From: Collimonas fungivorans
Lineage (GTDB): Bacteria; Pseudomonadota; Gammaproteobacteria; Burkholderiales; Burkholderiaceae_D
Length of the DNA stretch: 64,000 bases
Reading direction: 5' to 3'
Assembly (NCBI RefSeq): GCF_001584145.1
Contig: NZ_CP013232.1
Span: 3,782,001-3,846,000 of the forward strand
The position numbers and the translations under genes were made by a program. Of this stretch, positions 1-9,105 are shown one piece after another (positions within the stretch are counted from its first letter, which is position 1; the number at the start of each line of letters is the position of its first letter). The notes under the pieces were generated by a model. It ran no database searches. It saw nothing but the letters and a program-made list of their open reading frames with translations, and was not told the origin of the DNA.

Positions 1-46
1 CGCTGGCCTTCAAAAAACTGCGACGCGAAAGGTCGAGTTTTGTCAT
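1..46 (-). CDS. N-terminus of a Tat-exported protein (cut by window edge)
   Basis: Only the first 15 codons lie in the window. The peptide reads MTKLDLSRRSFLKAS, which carries the twin-arginine consensus S-R-R-x-F-L-K directly after a short n-region. The ATG (44-46 on the minus strand) is preceded by GAGGAG at good spacing. Proteins with this leader are exported folded, often holding a cofactor, but the enzyme itself cannot be identified from this fragment. It is divergent from the glycerophosphodiesterase gene, with about 310 bp between the two starts. Confidence 0.75.
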   Translation of the reverse strand, partial: MTKLDLSRRSFLKAS

Positions 47-358
47 GTATTTCTCCTCAAAAGCCAAGGAGCACCCCAACCGTCGTTCGCTAGCGGTTGT
101 TGCAGATGCTCATCGGATCCATCAAAAGCCCCTGCCGGGCATTCATCTGGGGGTCGGCATTTTATTACATTGGAGAACTGGCAACATAAGCACTATGACA
201 TGATGAGAATAGATGATTTGACAGCATACGCAATCGATTTTGTAGGTAATTGCCGCATGCCTGCAAGAATAACCGGTGATTTACTTGAGAAAATGTCATG
301 TCTGTGTAACAAGTTACCCATACAATAAAACACTCTTCTCCACTCCAACTATCCGATC
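47..358. promoter_or_regulatory. Divergent intergenic region with a 12-bp palindrome
   Basis: About 310 bp separates two divergent exported-protein genes and must hold both promoters. It becomes AT-rich towards the glycerophosphodiesterase gene. At 306-317 there is a palindrome with arms GTAAC and GTTAC around AA, about 40 bp upstream of that gene's ATG, where a repressor or activator could bind. No coding frame is convincing here. The palindrome is seen directly; its role is inference. Confidence 0.35.
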
Positions 359-1477
359 ATGATACGAATCCGCACCCTTGGCCTGGCGCTGGCCGGCCTG
401 TTTTCCCTGTCCGCCTGCGGCGGCGACGGCGGCGACCTGGCAAACAACGGCAATATCCTGGTCATCGGCCATCGCGGCGCCAGCGCATTGCGGCCGGAAC
501 ATACCCTGGCTTCCTATACCAAGGCGATCGAAGACGGCGCCGACGTGATCGAACCGGACCTGGTGGCAACCAAGGATGGTTTCCTGGTGGCGCGCCACGA
601 GAATGAAATCTCCGGGACCACCAACGTCGCGACGGTGGCCAAGTTTGCCGGCCGAAAGACCAAAAAGGTTATCGACGGCAATACGCTGGAGGGATGGTTC
701 ACCGAGGATTTCACGCTGGCGGAAATCAAGGAATTGCGCGCCAAGGAAAGAATCCCCCAGATCAGGCCGGACAATACCCAGTACGACGGCCAGTTCGAGA
801 TCCCTACCCTGCCCGAGATCATCGCCTTGGCCAAGAACATGTCGGCCAAGACCGGCCGCACCATCCACCTCTATCCTGAAACCAAGCATCCAAGTTACTT
901 CCAGTCGATCGGCCTGCCGCTGGAAGACCGCCTGCTGACAGCATTGGCGCAAGACGATTACAGCGCCAAGCGCGCCGTGATTTTCATCCAGTCGTTTGAA
1001 ACCGCCAACCTGAAAACCCTGCGCGGCAAGATCGGCAAGAATCATCCGACCTACCGGCTGGTCCAGCTGATGGACGACGGCAAGGCACAGCCGCCCGATT
1101 TTGTGCTGGCCGGCAGCAAACGGACTTACGGTGATCTGATGACTGTTGAGGGAATGAAGGAAGTGGCGGCTTACGCCGATGGCGTCGGCCCTAACAAGCT
1201 GAGCATCATCCCGCAGGACAGCAGCGGCAACCTGGGCCAGCCCACCGCACTGGTCAGCAACGCCCACGCCGCCGGCTTACGGGTGCATCCCTACACCTTC
1301 CGGCCGGAAAACAACTTCCTGCCGGCCAGCCTGAAAAGCAATGCGTCAGCCGCCACCCGCAATCCGGATGGCCTGGCGGCGGAAATCCAGGCTTACCTGA
1401 AAGCGGGCATCGATGGTTTCTTTACCGACGACCCGGCCGTTGGCCGGCGTGCGGTGGATACATTTAAACGCAGCTGA
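359..1477 (+). CDS. glpQ: Glycerophosphodiester phosphodiesterase, GlpQ type, lipoprotein
   Basis: 372 aa, close to E. coli GlpQ (358 aa). It hydrolyses deacylated phospholipid diesters to sn-glycerol 3-phosphate and an alcohol in the periplasm. A lipoprotein signal ends at lipobox LSAC (Cys20). The GDPD catalytic elements follow: HRG at 38-40, EPD at 65-67 and His80. The GlpQ-type insert (around 110-150, with ERIPQIRP) and the closing FFTDDP motif are present. The following PAAR gene is convergent. No glpT/ugp transporter is adjacent, so glycerol-3-phosphate uptake would be encoded elsewhere. Confidence 0.9.
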   Translation: MIRIRTLGLALAGLFSLSACGGDGGDLANNGNILVIGHRGASALRPEHTLASYTKAIEDGADVIEPDLVATKDGFLVARHENEISGTTNVATVAKFAGRKTKKVIDGNTLEGWFTEDFTLAEIKELRAKERIPQIRPDNTQYDGQFEIPTLPEIIALAKNMSAKTGRTIHLYPETKHPSYFQSIGLPLEDRLLTALAQDDYSAKRAVIFIQSFETANLKTLRGKIGKNHPTYRLVQLMDDGKAQPPDFVLAGSKRTYGDLMTVEGMKEVAAYADGVGPNKLSIIPQDSSGNLGQPTALVSNAHAAGLRVHPYTFRPENNFLPASLKSNASAATRNPDGLAAEIQAYLKAGIDGFFTDDPAVGRRAVDTFKRS

Positions 1478-1518
1478 TACCCGGCCACGCTTATTCTTTT
1501 CCAAGTGACGGGGAGTTG

Positions 1519-1554
1519 CGGTCGCTTTAGGGACGGGTAAGAGATGAGCGACCG
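1519..1554. terminator. Possible hairpin between convergent genes
   Basis: Arms CGGTCGCT (1519-1526) and AGCGACCG (1547-1554) are exact reverse complements, separated by 20 bases, between the stops of the glycerophosphodiesterase and PAAR genes. It could terminate transcription from either side. There is no T tract next to it, so the call is weak. Confidence 0.3.
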
Positions 1555-1818
1555 TCACGTCCTTCCTGACGACGTGATGCTAGAGATCAGCGCCGCCCCG
1601 CAGGATGTCTTGTGGCCGTCGAAAGCCACGTTCTTGCCGTCGATTTGCACAGCCGGGTCGCCTTCCACGATCACGCAGTCATGATGGCCCGGCATCGGAC
1701 AGGTGCAACGATCGCCGACGCAGGCCACAGGCCGCTCCATCACCAGCGATTTTTCCTGCCCGGTCACCACTTTGCCACCGTGACTGGTGGAATCCCCCAG
1801 ACGAATCACCCCGCGCAT
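1555..1818 (-). CDS. PAAR-domain spike-tip protein of type VI secretion
   Basis: 87 aa, made up of a single PAAR domain with no effector extension. The repeating Pro/Gly-rich pattern is visible: GDSTSHGGKV near the N-terminus, the Cys/His part CTCPMPGHHDC in the middle, and IDGKNVAFDGHKTSCGA at the C-terminus. PAAR proteins cap the VgrG trimer and sharpen the T6SS spike. It is the last gene of a four-gene minus-strand set, 10 bp after the DUF2875 gene, so it probably belongs to the same spike as the VgrG upstream. Confidence 0.88.
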   Translation of the reverse strand: MRGVIRLGDSTSHGGKVVTGQEKSLVMERPVACVGDRCTCPMPGHHDCVIVEGDPAVQIDGKNVAFDGHKTSCGAALISSITSSGRT

Positions 1819-1828
1819 CGCATCGCTC

Positions 1829-3499
1829 TCATTTGAACGGGCTCACGCTGCCGTGATTCTGCGCCCATGCGGCCTTGGTCGCCTCATCCGGCGGACTGAC
1901 CATCACAATGCTGGCCATACCATTCGGGCGCCGGTTCACCGTCGCGCTCGCCCCGCCCTGCTGATAACTGGCGATCAGTCCCAGCCCGATCTGTACCATG
2001 GGGGAACTTGTGCCGGTATTGCCGATGCGGGCGCCGATGTCGTAACCCTCTTTTACCTCGTCTGGATGGGGGGCGGAAGTACCCACTTGCGCCAGTGCCT
2101 GGTTCAGCGGAATCACCCATTGCTTGCTACCTGTGGTGTCGTAGAAAAGGCGCTTGGGTTCTTTATTGTCTGGGAGCACAGCGACGGCCTGTTCCCAGCC
2201 GGCCTTCAAGGCTTCGGCCTGCAGAGCGGTCTTCAGTGGCTGGCCGTGATCGTCGGTCAGCTTGACATCCACCGGGCGGTGTAAATAGCCCAACAAGGGC
2301 GCGCTGTCGAATTGCTTGAGCTGCCAGTCAGTCCAGCGCACCGGAATATAGGGTGTTGGTTTAAACTCGCCCGGGCCTTGGTTGCCTATCGTTTGCCACA
2401 ACTCCGGTAACTGCGACTGCCACCAGCTGGACGACATCGCACCTGCGGAAGGACTGGTAACCCCAGCGGCTTTTTCTTCCTTTCTGAATTGGGCCTCAAA
2501 ACTGTCAGGGCCTTGATCATCATTTTTTTTCCAAAAGAAATTCCACAGCTTGACGACGTCATACTCGGTATTGGTTTTATTGATATTGGCCGTCTGCGTG
2601 ACGGCAAACGGCCGGATCAATTTGTCTACACGATCCGAACGCGACACCAGAAACGCGCCGACACTGTCCGGCATGGCTGGAATAACGTGCCCTTCCTTCG
2701 GAGTATCCACGTTGCCTGGAGTCTCAACCAGCGAGCGCGTCATTGAACCGTCGGTGCTAAATAGCAGCGCCGCCGGCACATCCGGATGGGTATCGAAAAA
2801 TGCAAACAGCTTTTCGATCATGGCAGCGCCGTCATCAGTATTGGCATCTTCCTGCCACAACAGCAAGGTCACACCCAGGCTCGCCTGTTGGCGTAATCCC
2901 GCCAGGTCTCCCGCTGGCCGGGAAGCTCTTTTTGCCTTCGGCGGATACCAAATAATGACAGGCAGCGGCCACTGATCGACTGCATGGCGTGCGCCTTCTT
3001 TGAACGACAGGCCTGTTGAAACACCTAAATCGGACAAGCGTTGACCTGCGCTATTCGTGTAATCTTCTGGGTTCCGGGATGCATAGCTTGCGTAATTGTC
3101 GGCCTTTTCTTCAATAGCCTGCCAGATTTCCTCGTCGGCTTTATCGGCAACGACAACTCCCATTCCCCGTACTTCCAGCGCAAACTTCTTTCCCGTTTGC
3201 GCAAGCATCGCCTGGGCGCCGGGCAGACTCGACGCCACTGCAGCGGAAGCAGCCTGTTTTGGCGAAGACGAATCCGCGGAGGCATTCGACGACCGATGCA
3301 TCCACGCCAAACCCCCACCGTATGCAAGGATGGCAATGCCGAGCGCAGCCAATACACCATTTCGAATACTGCTTCCCATATACGACGTCTCCTGTCCTGT
3401 TGCTTGCCAATGATTATAATTCCCAACCATCACATAGATGGTCCAGATGATCGCCACCAGCAAGAATCCAGCAGCATATGGCCAAATACGCGGCCTCAT
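1829..3499 (-). CDS. tla3: DUF2875 protein, probable Tle3 adaptor (Tla3-like)
   Basis: 556 aa. Two hydrophobic segments lie near the N-terminus (about residues 8-26 and 50-64), followed by a long soluble part of the DUF2875 type. In Pseudomonas aeruginosa a DUF2875 protein, Tla3, acts as the adaptor that brings the phospholipase Tle3 to VgrG2b. Here the gene follows a Tle3-type lipase with a 4-base ATGA overlap (3496-3499), so translation is probably coupled. Family and order are well supported. The adaptor role is inferred from the Pseudomonas case, and the two membrane segments suggest it is membrane-tethered. Confidence 0.78.
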   Translation of the reverse strand: MRPRIWPYAAGFLLVAIIWTIYVMVGNYNHWQATGQETSYMGSSIRNGVLAALGIAILAYGGGLAWMHRSSNASADSSSPKQAASAAVASSLPGAQAMLAQTGKKFALEVRGMGVVVADKADEEIWQAIEEKADNYASYASRNPEDYTNSAGQRLSDLGVSTGLSFKEGARHAVDQWPLPVIIWYPPKAKRASRPAGDLAGLRQQASLGVTLLLWQEDANTDDGAAMIEKLFAFFDTHPDVPAALLFSTDGSMTRSLVETPGNVDTPKEGHVIPAMPDSVGAFLVSRSDRVDKLIRPFAVTQTANINKTNTEYDVVKLWNFFWKKNDDQGPDSFEAQFRKEEKAAGVTSPSAGAMSSSWWQSQLPELWQTIGNQGPGEFKPTPYIPVRWTDWQLKQFDSAPLLGYLHRPVDVKLTDDHGQPLKTALQAEALKAGWEQAVAVLPDNKEPKRLFYDTTGSKQWVIPLNQALAQVGTSAPHPDEVKEGYDIGARIGNTGTSSPMVQIGLGLIASYQQGGASATVNRRPNGMASIVMVSPPDEATKAAWAQNHGSVSPFK

Positions 3500-5784
3500 C
3501 GTAAGCTACCCAATCTTGCCATGCCCTGAGCGGCTTGGTTCTGGTAAAAACGCATTTCCGCTTCTCTCTGTAGATCCGCTGCCTGTTGCTGCGCTGCTGT
3601 AGCCTTTGGCGTCAGTTCACTGGTCACCAGCGGTGGCATTGTCATGGAGACAAATTGTTCACCAGGAAATATACCTTTCTGATAGTAGTCTCTGCATGCC
3701 TCAATAAAACCCCTTTCTTCCTGAGTAAGCCGATCTGTGTAGGCTTTGTTCTTCGCAATCACATTGAAAACCGCTGGAGACAATTTCCAGTCCGCAATGG
3801 CCACCAGCAACTCACGCCAGATTGGATCATCCATCGTCACGGCCTGTCCGATGGCGACATCCATCGCCGTTACCCAGCGGTGATTTTCTGCAGCATGCAG
3901 CAAGCCAGAATGATAGTTGTTGGCTTCGTAAGCGTCCTTGTCGGTTTGCATTCGTTCACGCGCTTCTTTCGGCGTCTCCTCGCGTTCCAGCGAAATTCCA
4001 CTCCAGCTCACGCGCCAATTCTGGGATTGCTCGTCGACAGGATTATTGGCATTGAACTTCGCTTTCTCTTTTTCCAGGGCCGAATAGGGATCGAAAAAGT
4101 GCCCCGCTGTTTTCCATTCCAGATCCGCGTACTGATTGCCCAAGATCACATTCTTGGTAACGTCGTCCGGTGTCATCATCCCAGCCCTATCAGCATGTCC
4201 AGGCCGGGAGCCACCGGTTTCACCCTTGACCTCGCCACCATACATGTCAGGTTCGCAGGGTGGTTTCAACTCTTCTCCGTTGATGAAACGAATATCGTTG
4301 TGCTTAAAGTTCGCCTGCAGAGCGATGTTCGTAGCCATATTCATCGCGCCGGCATCGGGACCTGGCGTCAAGCGCTCGTATTGATCACGAACCGGCACCC
4401 GTGCCGGCTTGCTGCCTACCAGCACCTTCTTGTACTTGCCATCGAAGTTGTGGTCGCGCGTCATCCGCGTCCACATCCGCTGAAAGAAGCGCTTGCTCTC
4501 CAGAATCTTCATGGCGTCCATGGTCTGCTTGTTTGCTTTTTTTGCCGCGCCGTCGGCAGGCACTACATCGGGAACCCCGAAGGTGCCGATGCCATGGACT
4601 GTCTTCAGCCCGACGACAGTATCCTCTGGACAAAAGTACAAATACACCTTGCCGCGGTTATCGCGTTCGTCAAAGGTCACCCAGTTCTTGCCGCTCTTGT
4701 CCAGGCGCTTGCCTTGCGTCTTGCTCCAGTCCGTCCCGGCGCGGCCACCGTGCTTGTCGTGATTGATCATCATGTCGGCCAGGTCGGGAATCGTGTAGGG
4801 CTTTTTGGTCACTTCGTTGACGATGTCGATCAGGGTCTTGAGTTTGGCATGGCCGGTTTGATTGCAGCCGTCCGTCTGGTAGAGGCTGTAGGGAGTATCG
4901 ACCATGATGATGCAATCGACGCAGCGCTGGCCCTTCTGTTTCAGGATCGCCTGCGCCAGCAAGGTCAGGATCGTTCCCTGGCTATGCCCCATGATGGTGA
5001 TCGTTTCATGTTCAGGCTGCATGCCTTGCGCCGCGGCGAGCGCAGAGGGCTTGACCGATCGAATCATGTTGATCAGATGCGCCAGACGCGTCGCCGCCAG
5101 GACAAAATAGCGACGCTCCGGTGCATCAGCGGCATACATCGAGTTCCCACCCAAGGCATGCTTGGTCACTGAGCGCGCGGCAAAGTCCGCCCTGAACCCC
5201 TCACCGTACATTTGTGGGATATTGTTCGTCGCGTTTGCGAAGAAGCCTCCCGCCTTGCCGAAATGCTTATCGAGGCGATTTCCGTGAATGTCCTGATACT
5301 GGTCCCGCATCATCAAATTGCCGTCCTTATCAGCGACACCACCTTTCACCTCTTTGGTGTTGCTTTGCCCCTTGGAGTTGAGCCGCGCAATTTCATCGTT
5401 TTGTGCGCGATACCCCCAGTAAAACGGAATGAAGCTGCTTTTGGTTGTGCCAGCAATTTCCTGACGCTGATACAGATAGGTATCGGGGTCGGACAGTACA
5501 TCATTGTCCGACTTACCGGGATTTTTCTTTGCTTTCAATTTGTTATATTGAGCGCCATAACTTCCCGCATGCAAGTCATTCCGCGATAGGCGCTCGTTGA
5601 GCCCTTTGAAAATCCCGTCTTCGACGAACGAATATACCGCGCCAGGATCGTTGACGCCATGGAGAAAAATCACGATGCCCGGCAGATCGCGAGGCAGTTG
5701 CGCCGGACGGTCGTTGCCCCGGTCTGCATAGGTGACGGCGCCGGCGGCGCCGACAACGTGGTAGTCGCTGTTGGTATCGGCCAT
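3496..5784 (-). CDS. tle3: T6SS lipase effector, Tle3 family (alpha/beta hydrolase plus DUF3274)
   Basis: 762 aa. The N-terminal half has an alpha/beta-hydrolase fold: a beta strand running into LHGVNDPG (41-48), the nucleophile elbow GHSQG at 266-270 (Ser268), and a likely acid, Asp388, in CPEDTVVG. The C-terminal half matches the DUF3274 region seen in Tle3 phospholipases. There is no signal peptide, as expected for cargo carried by a VgrG spike. It sits 20 bp downstream of vgrG and overlaps the DUF2875 gene. Tle3 is an antibacterial toxin acting in the target periplasm. The cognate periplasmic immunity protein (Tli3) is not seen in this cluster. Confidence 0.85.
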   Translation of the reverse strand: MADTNSDYHVVGAAGAVTYADRGNDRPAQLPRDLPGIVIFLHGVNDPGAVYSFVEDGIFKGLNERLSRNDLHAGSYGAQYNKLKAKKNPGKSDNDVLSDPDTYLYQRQEIAGTTKSSFIPFYWGYRAQNDEIARLNSKGQSNTKEVKGGVADKDGNLMMRDQYQDIHGNRLDKHFGKAGGFFANATNNIPQMYGEGFRADFAARSVTKHALGGNSMYAADAPERRYFVLAATRLAHLINMIRSVKPSALAAAQGMQPEHETITIMGHSQGTILTLLAQAILKQKGQRCVDCIIMVDTPYSLYQTDGCNQTGHAKLKTLIDIVNEVTKKPYTIPDLADMMINHDKHGGRAGTDWSKTQGKRLDKSGKNWVTFDERDNRGKVYLYFCPEDTVVGLKTVHGIGTFGVPDVVPADGAAKKANKQTMDAMKILESKRFFQRMWTRMTRDHNFDGKYKKVLVGSKPARVPVRDQYERLTPGPDAGAMNMATNIALQANFKHNDIRFINGEELKPPCEPDMYGGEVKGETGGSRPGHADRAGMMTPDDVTKNVILGNQYADLEWKTAGHFFDPYSALEKEKAKFNANNPVDEQSQNWRVSWSGISLEREETPKEARERMQTDKDAYEANNYHSGLLHAAENHRWVTAMDVAIGQAVTMDDPIWRELLVAIADWKLSPAVFNVIAKNKAYTDRLTQEERGFIEACRDYYQKGIFPGEQFVSMTMPPLVTSELTPKATAAQQQAADLQREAEMRFYQNQAAQGMARLGSLR

Positions 5785-5803
5785 AATTATCCTTGTTGGC
5801 TTC

Positions 5804-8596
5804 TCATAGTGCAGGTTTCAGGATGTCAATCTTGAGGATGCGCATGGCGTCGTCCTTGACCAGGTCGGTATGGCCGTTCGCATCGCTCTTGCCCTCGATC
5901 ACCCGCCCGTCGTCCATCGTGATACGGTAAGGCTGGTGAGCCGCAGCGGCCGCCGATTCTGGCGACTCGCCAGGGTAGTGCAGCTTGAAACGCTGATCGG
6001 TCGGTGCGTTGTTGAAATTTGCCTTGGCCGCCTGCTGCGTCGAAGGACCGCCCCACTGGTGCGACGCGGAGAGCAGTTTGATATCGCCGTTCGTGCCCAG
6101 CGTCACGCCGCCGCCGATCTTGATGTAACTGCCGTCTTCGGCAACGAAGCGAATCGTCGGCGCCGTGACCAGGACTTCATTTTCGTTGCTGCTGATCTTG
6201 ACGCCTTTTTGCGCGTTGGCCGTCAATGCATCCGTCTGCACCTGCAGCAGCATCGGCCCTTCGCCTGCGATCGCCTGGATGCCTTTGCCGCGCGCGAACA
6301 GTTGCATGCCCTGGCCCGCAGTGGCATTCAGGCGCTGGCCACTCATCAATTGCAGATGCTGCTGCGCTACCTGGTCGATGTTCTCGCCGGCATAGGTCAC
6401 ATGCGTTTTAGGCGTGACAGCGACGGACCCCGTGGCCGCGCCGAATGCCATGATGGCTGCTGTGTCCCCGGCGCCAGCAGATGTACTACCCGTGCCACTG
6501 CTGGTTGCATCCCAATTCTTGAGTGCTGCTGCGAGCTGGTTCTGGGCAGCGCCATCCGCGGCCTGGCCGCCATGCTGGCCGGCATAGTCACCTAGCGCCT
6601 TGAACAATTCCGTGCACTCGCCGAGCAACTGGTTCAGTTCATCGCGCTCAAGAAAGTGTCCGGTCGCCTTGTTACGTGCGTAGGTAGTCAGGAGGATGCC
6701 TTTCGCAGCGCGCAGCGAAGCCGCCGCATCCGTGCGCAATTCTGCGCCTTCACCGCGGGCCTCGCCACTGCCGTCGGTGCGCGGTTGCGTCAGAAAACCG
6801 AGGTTGAGCTCACTGGCCGCATGCTCGCTGGCCAGCTGGCTGCTGATCTGGCCCGCAGTGTCATCAAAACGCAACTGGTTGTAGCGGTTTCCTTTGATCT
6901 CTTTCGTCTTCACGCCGGATAAAAAACGATTGCCCGGCAACGCGCCGGTATGACTGAATGTCGCTGGCATGTTCGGCCCATTGTGCAGGACGCCGGTGAC
7001 GAACATCTTATCCGGATCGCCATTCAGGAAATCCAGGGCAACCTCCATCCCTACCCGCGGCACGGTGTCGTGGCCATAGTTTTTACCGGCCCAGCTGCTG
7101 CTGACCCGCACATAGGCGCTGTCTGTCTGCGTTCCGCTGGTTCCCGCGCCTTGCGCATGCGCATGATCGTCCGGATTCAAGCCCTGTATCTGTATCTTGA
7201 TGCGACCGAATTCGTCACAGTGAACTTCTTCCCCTTGCGGTCCGACTACCAGCGCCGTGATCGGATAGACACGCGGCAGATCGATGCGAGGATCGTATGC
7301 CGGAGTCAATGCGACGCCACGCCGTACGCAGGTAAAGGTGTTGTTGTAACGGGTGTCGGGTGTTCCTGGTGAGAGTGCCTGGGTGACGGCTGCCAACGAA
7401 CCGGCGTGCCAGCGGCTGCTGTCAAACAATGATTGCGCGCGCTCGTTGAGCTCCTTCGGCAAGTTATTCTCGCCGCGATGATGCAAGGCGGTGACCATGA
7501 ACTGCCGCTGCTCCTGCGGTTGCAGATCCACATCGGGATGGCCAGTCAGTTCGAACCAGCGGCCGACCGCCAGATCGCGCACGCCACTTGCGCCGTCGAC
7601 GCTGGCGGCCCGTAATTCGTGCGACAGCATCCGCGCCTTGGTCAGCCGGTCGTAATCCGCCCAGGAATCCCCAGCGTGCGGCACATCAATGACGCTATCG
7701 GAGAGAAGTTGCGCGAGATCGTTGCCGGCTTGCCCTTGGTCGATGATACTGGTTTGCGACGCCTTCGCCATCTTGCCGCTCTTGTAATCTGCGCTGGCAC
7801 GATTGACACTGCCGGAAACCAGTTGTTGCGAGGCTGACCACAGCGTCACTGAATCGCGTTCTTCAGTAGCGGCATCACGGTGATAGCGGATCGTGCCGGC
7901 GCCCGATTGCGGCAATTTCATCGGGTCATCGAAAAACACCAGCGTATGTATCGGTAAATCGTTTTTATTGCTGGAAGACGAATCCTGTTCCCGTTGGCCG
8001 GCTGCCGTGAACCAGGCAATACCTTCGCGGCGGCAGAGCCGGCGGATAAAATCGGCATCAGATTCATGAAACTGCACCGTGAGTTCGCGCACAGGGTACT
8101 GGCTTCGATCTGTGCCGGACAGATCAAAGTCGAAGGCCCGAGCAAGTGCGGGACTTTTCTTCTGCCATTCCTTCAGCAAGATATCAATCACGTCCACCAC
8201 ATTTTTAGTGCGGAACATGCGGGTATTGATCCGTCGCTCCAGCACCGACAATGCATCGCGGATAGTTAATTGATAGGTAGCGAGCGATCCATCCGATTGC
8301 CCCGCACGCGCGTCCGTGATGATCCCGCAAATCTGATGCAGTGCGCCCCGGTCGTTAACCAGCTGAACCGATACCGGCAGCCCGATAAACGCGTTGAGCG
8401 GCAGGTTGGAGCGCGTTGACAGACAGGTCAAATGCCCTTCGATACCTGAACAGAGGCCCTCGGTAATGTCGATGCGCTGAATGACCAGGACCTGTTCGAG
8501 GGTAGCCTGGGCATTGCCCCAGTGCAGACGAATAGGCCGGTTTTCCTGACTCAACGAACCGGAGGCAAACGCTTGCAATGCGTCGGCGAGATTCAC
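5804..8596 (-). CDS. vgrG: VgrG spike protein with C-terminal extension
   Basis: 930 aa from the GTG at 8596. An upstream TTG at 8656 is possible, but it is preceded directly by a stop and has no ribosome-binding site, whereas the GTG has AGAGAG upstream and gives the usual MNLADALQAF start. Order: gp27-like N-terminal part, gp5-like OB fold (around DEFGRIKIQIQ and RVGMEVALDFLNGDPD), DUF2345 beta-helix (near SGQRLNATAGQGMQLFARG), then about 60 extra residues ending in a beta-rich piece (PYRITMDDGRVIEGKSD) resembling the transthyretin-like tails of effector-loading VgrGs. It is first in the vgrG-tle3-DUF2875-PAAR set, with no structural tss genes in the window. Confidence 0.9.
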   Translation of the reverse strand: MNLADALQAFASGSLSQENRPIRLHWGNAQATLEQVLVIQRIDITEGLCSGIEGHLTCLSTRSNLPLNAFIGLPVSVQLVNDRGALHQICGIITDARAGQSDGSLATYQLTIRDALSVLERRINTRMFRTKNVVDVIDILLKEWQKKSPALARAFDFDLSGTDRSQYPVRELTVQFHESDADFIRRLCRREGIAWFTAAGQREQDSSSSNKNDLPIHTLVFFDDPMKLPQSGAGTIRYHRDAATEERDSVTLWSASQQLVSGSVNRASADYKSGKMAKASQTSIIDQGQAGNDLAQLLSDSVIDVPHAGDSWADYDRLTKARMLSHELRAASVDGASGVRDLAVGRWFELTGHPDVDLQPQEQRQFMVTALHHRGENNLPKELNERAQSLFDSSRWHAGSLAAVTQALSPGTPDTRYNNTFTCVRRGVALTPAYDPRIDLPRVYPITALVVGPQGEEVHCDEFGRIKIQIQGLNPDDHAHAQGAGTSGTQTDSAYVRVSSSWAGKNYGHDTVPRVGMEVALDFLNGDPDKMFVTGVLHNGPNMPATFSHTGALPGNRFLSGVKTKEIKGNRYNQLRFDDTAGQISSQLASEHAASELNLGFLTQPRTDGSGEARGEGAELRTDAAASLRAAKGILLTTYARNKATGHFLERDELNQLLGECTELFKALGDYAGQHGGQAADGAAQNQLAAALKNWDATSSGTGSTSAGAGDTAAIMAFGAATGSVAVTPKTHVTYAGENIDQVAQQHLQLMSGQRLNATAGQGMQLFARGKGIQAIAGEGPMLLQVQTDALTANAQKGVKISSNENEVLVTAPTIRFVAEDGSYIKIGGGVTLGTNGDIKLLSASHQWGGPSTQQAAKANFNNAPTDQRFKLHYPGESPESAAAAAHQPYRITMDDGRVIEGKSDANGHTDLVKDDAMRILKIDILKPAL

Positions 8597-8656
8597 GCTA
8601 CTGCTCTCTTGTAGCGAAGAACATATACGATCGGCATTTTGGTGTCCTAGTTGCAA

Positions 8657-9105
8657 TTAATGGAAAATGCAGCGGTCAGGTGGATCCGGGGCGAAAACGA
8701 AACGCGCCTTACTTAAATTGGTACGCACCCTACACGCTTGAATATTCTTGTGTAACTGTCAAAATTATCAGGTGTTGTTTCTGAAAATGCGATTATCAAA
8801 CGAGCATCTTTATAAGTGAGGAACAAGACATTCAGTGAACTCTAGCACTGGATCAGAGGGTATCTCGATGGGAAAAGACTAACATCTTTTTACAGCTCTT
8901 ATTGCCCAGTAGGAATATATGTGTACTGTATTCATGCCGCTTCCAGATTGCCTCTTAAAGAAACGCACATTGCCGCATCACAATTTTACCTGCCATGGCC
9001 AGATGACATTGCAAACAATTGTGGCATCCATATATCGCAAGGCATGGCCCAAAAAACCGCTCCACTGCAACGCAGCGCATTGGCGAAGCGGCTCAATCCG
9101 GATAA
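8657..9105. other. Intergenic stretch, no gene supported
   Basis: About 450 bp, clearly more AT-rich than its surroundings, between vgrG and the SymE-like gene (both minus strand). It should contain the vgrG promoter. Short plus-strand frames run through it, but they lack family features and overlap symE antisense. The lower GC fits the edge of a transferred effector cassette, which is inference. Confidence 0.4.

Noticed and set aside
3586..5172. Long plus-strand open frame (528 codons) opposite the Tle3 gene
   Set aside because: It is antisense to a gene with a clear lipase motif, has no family features and no ribosome-binding site; long antisense frames are usual in high-GC DNA.
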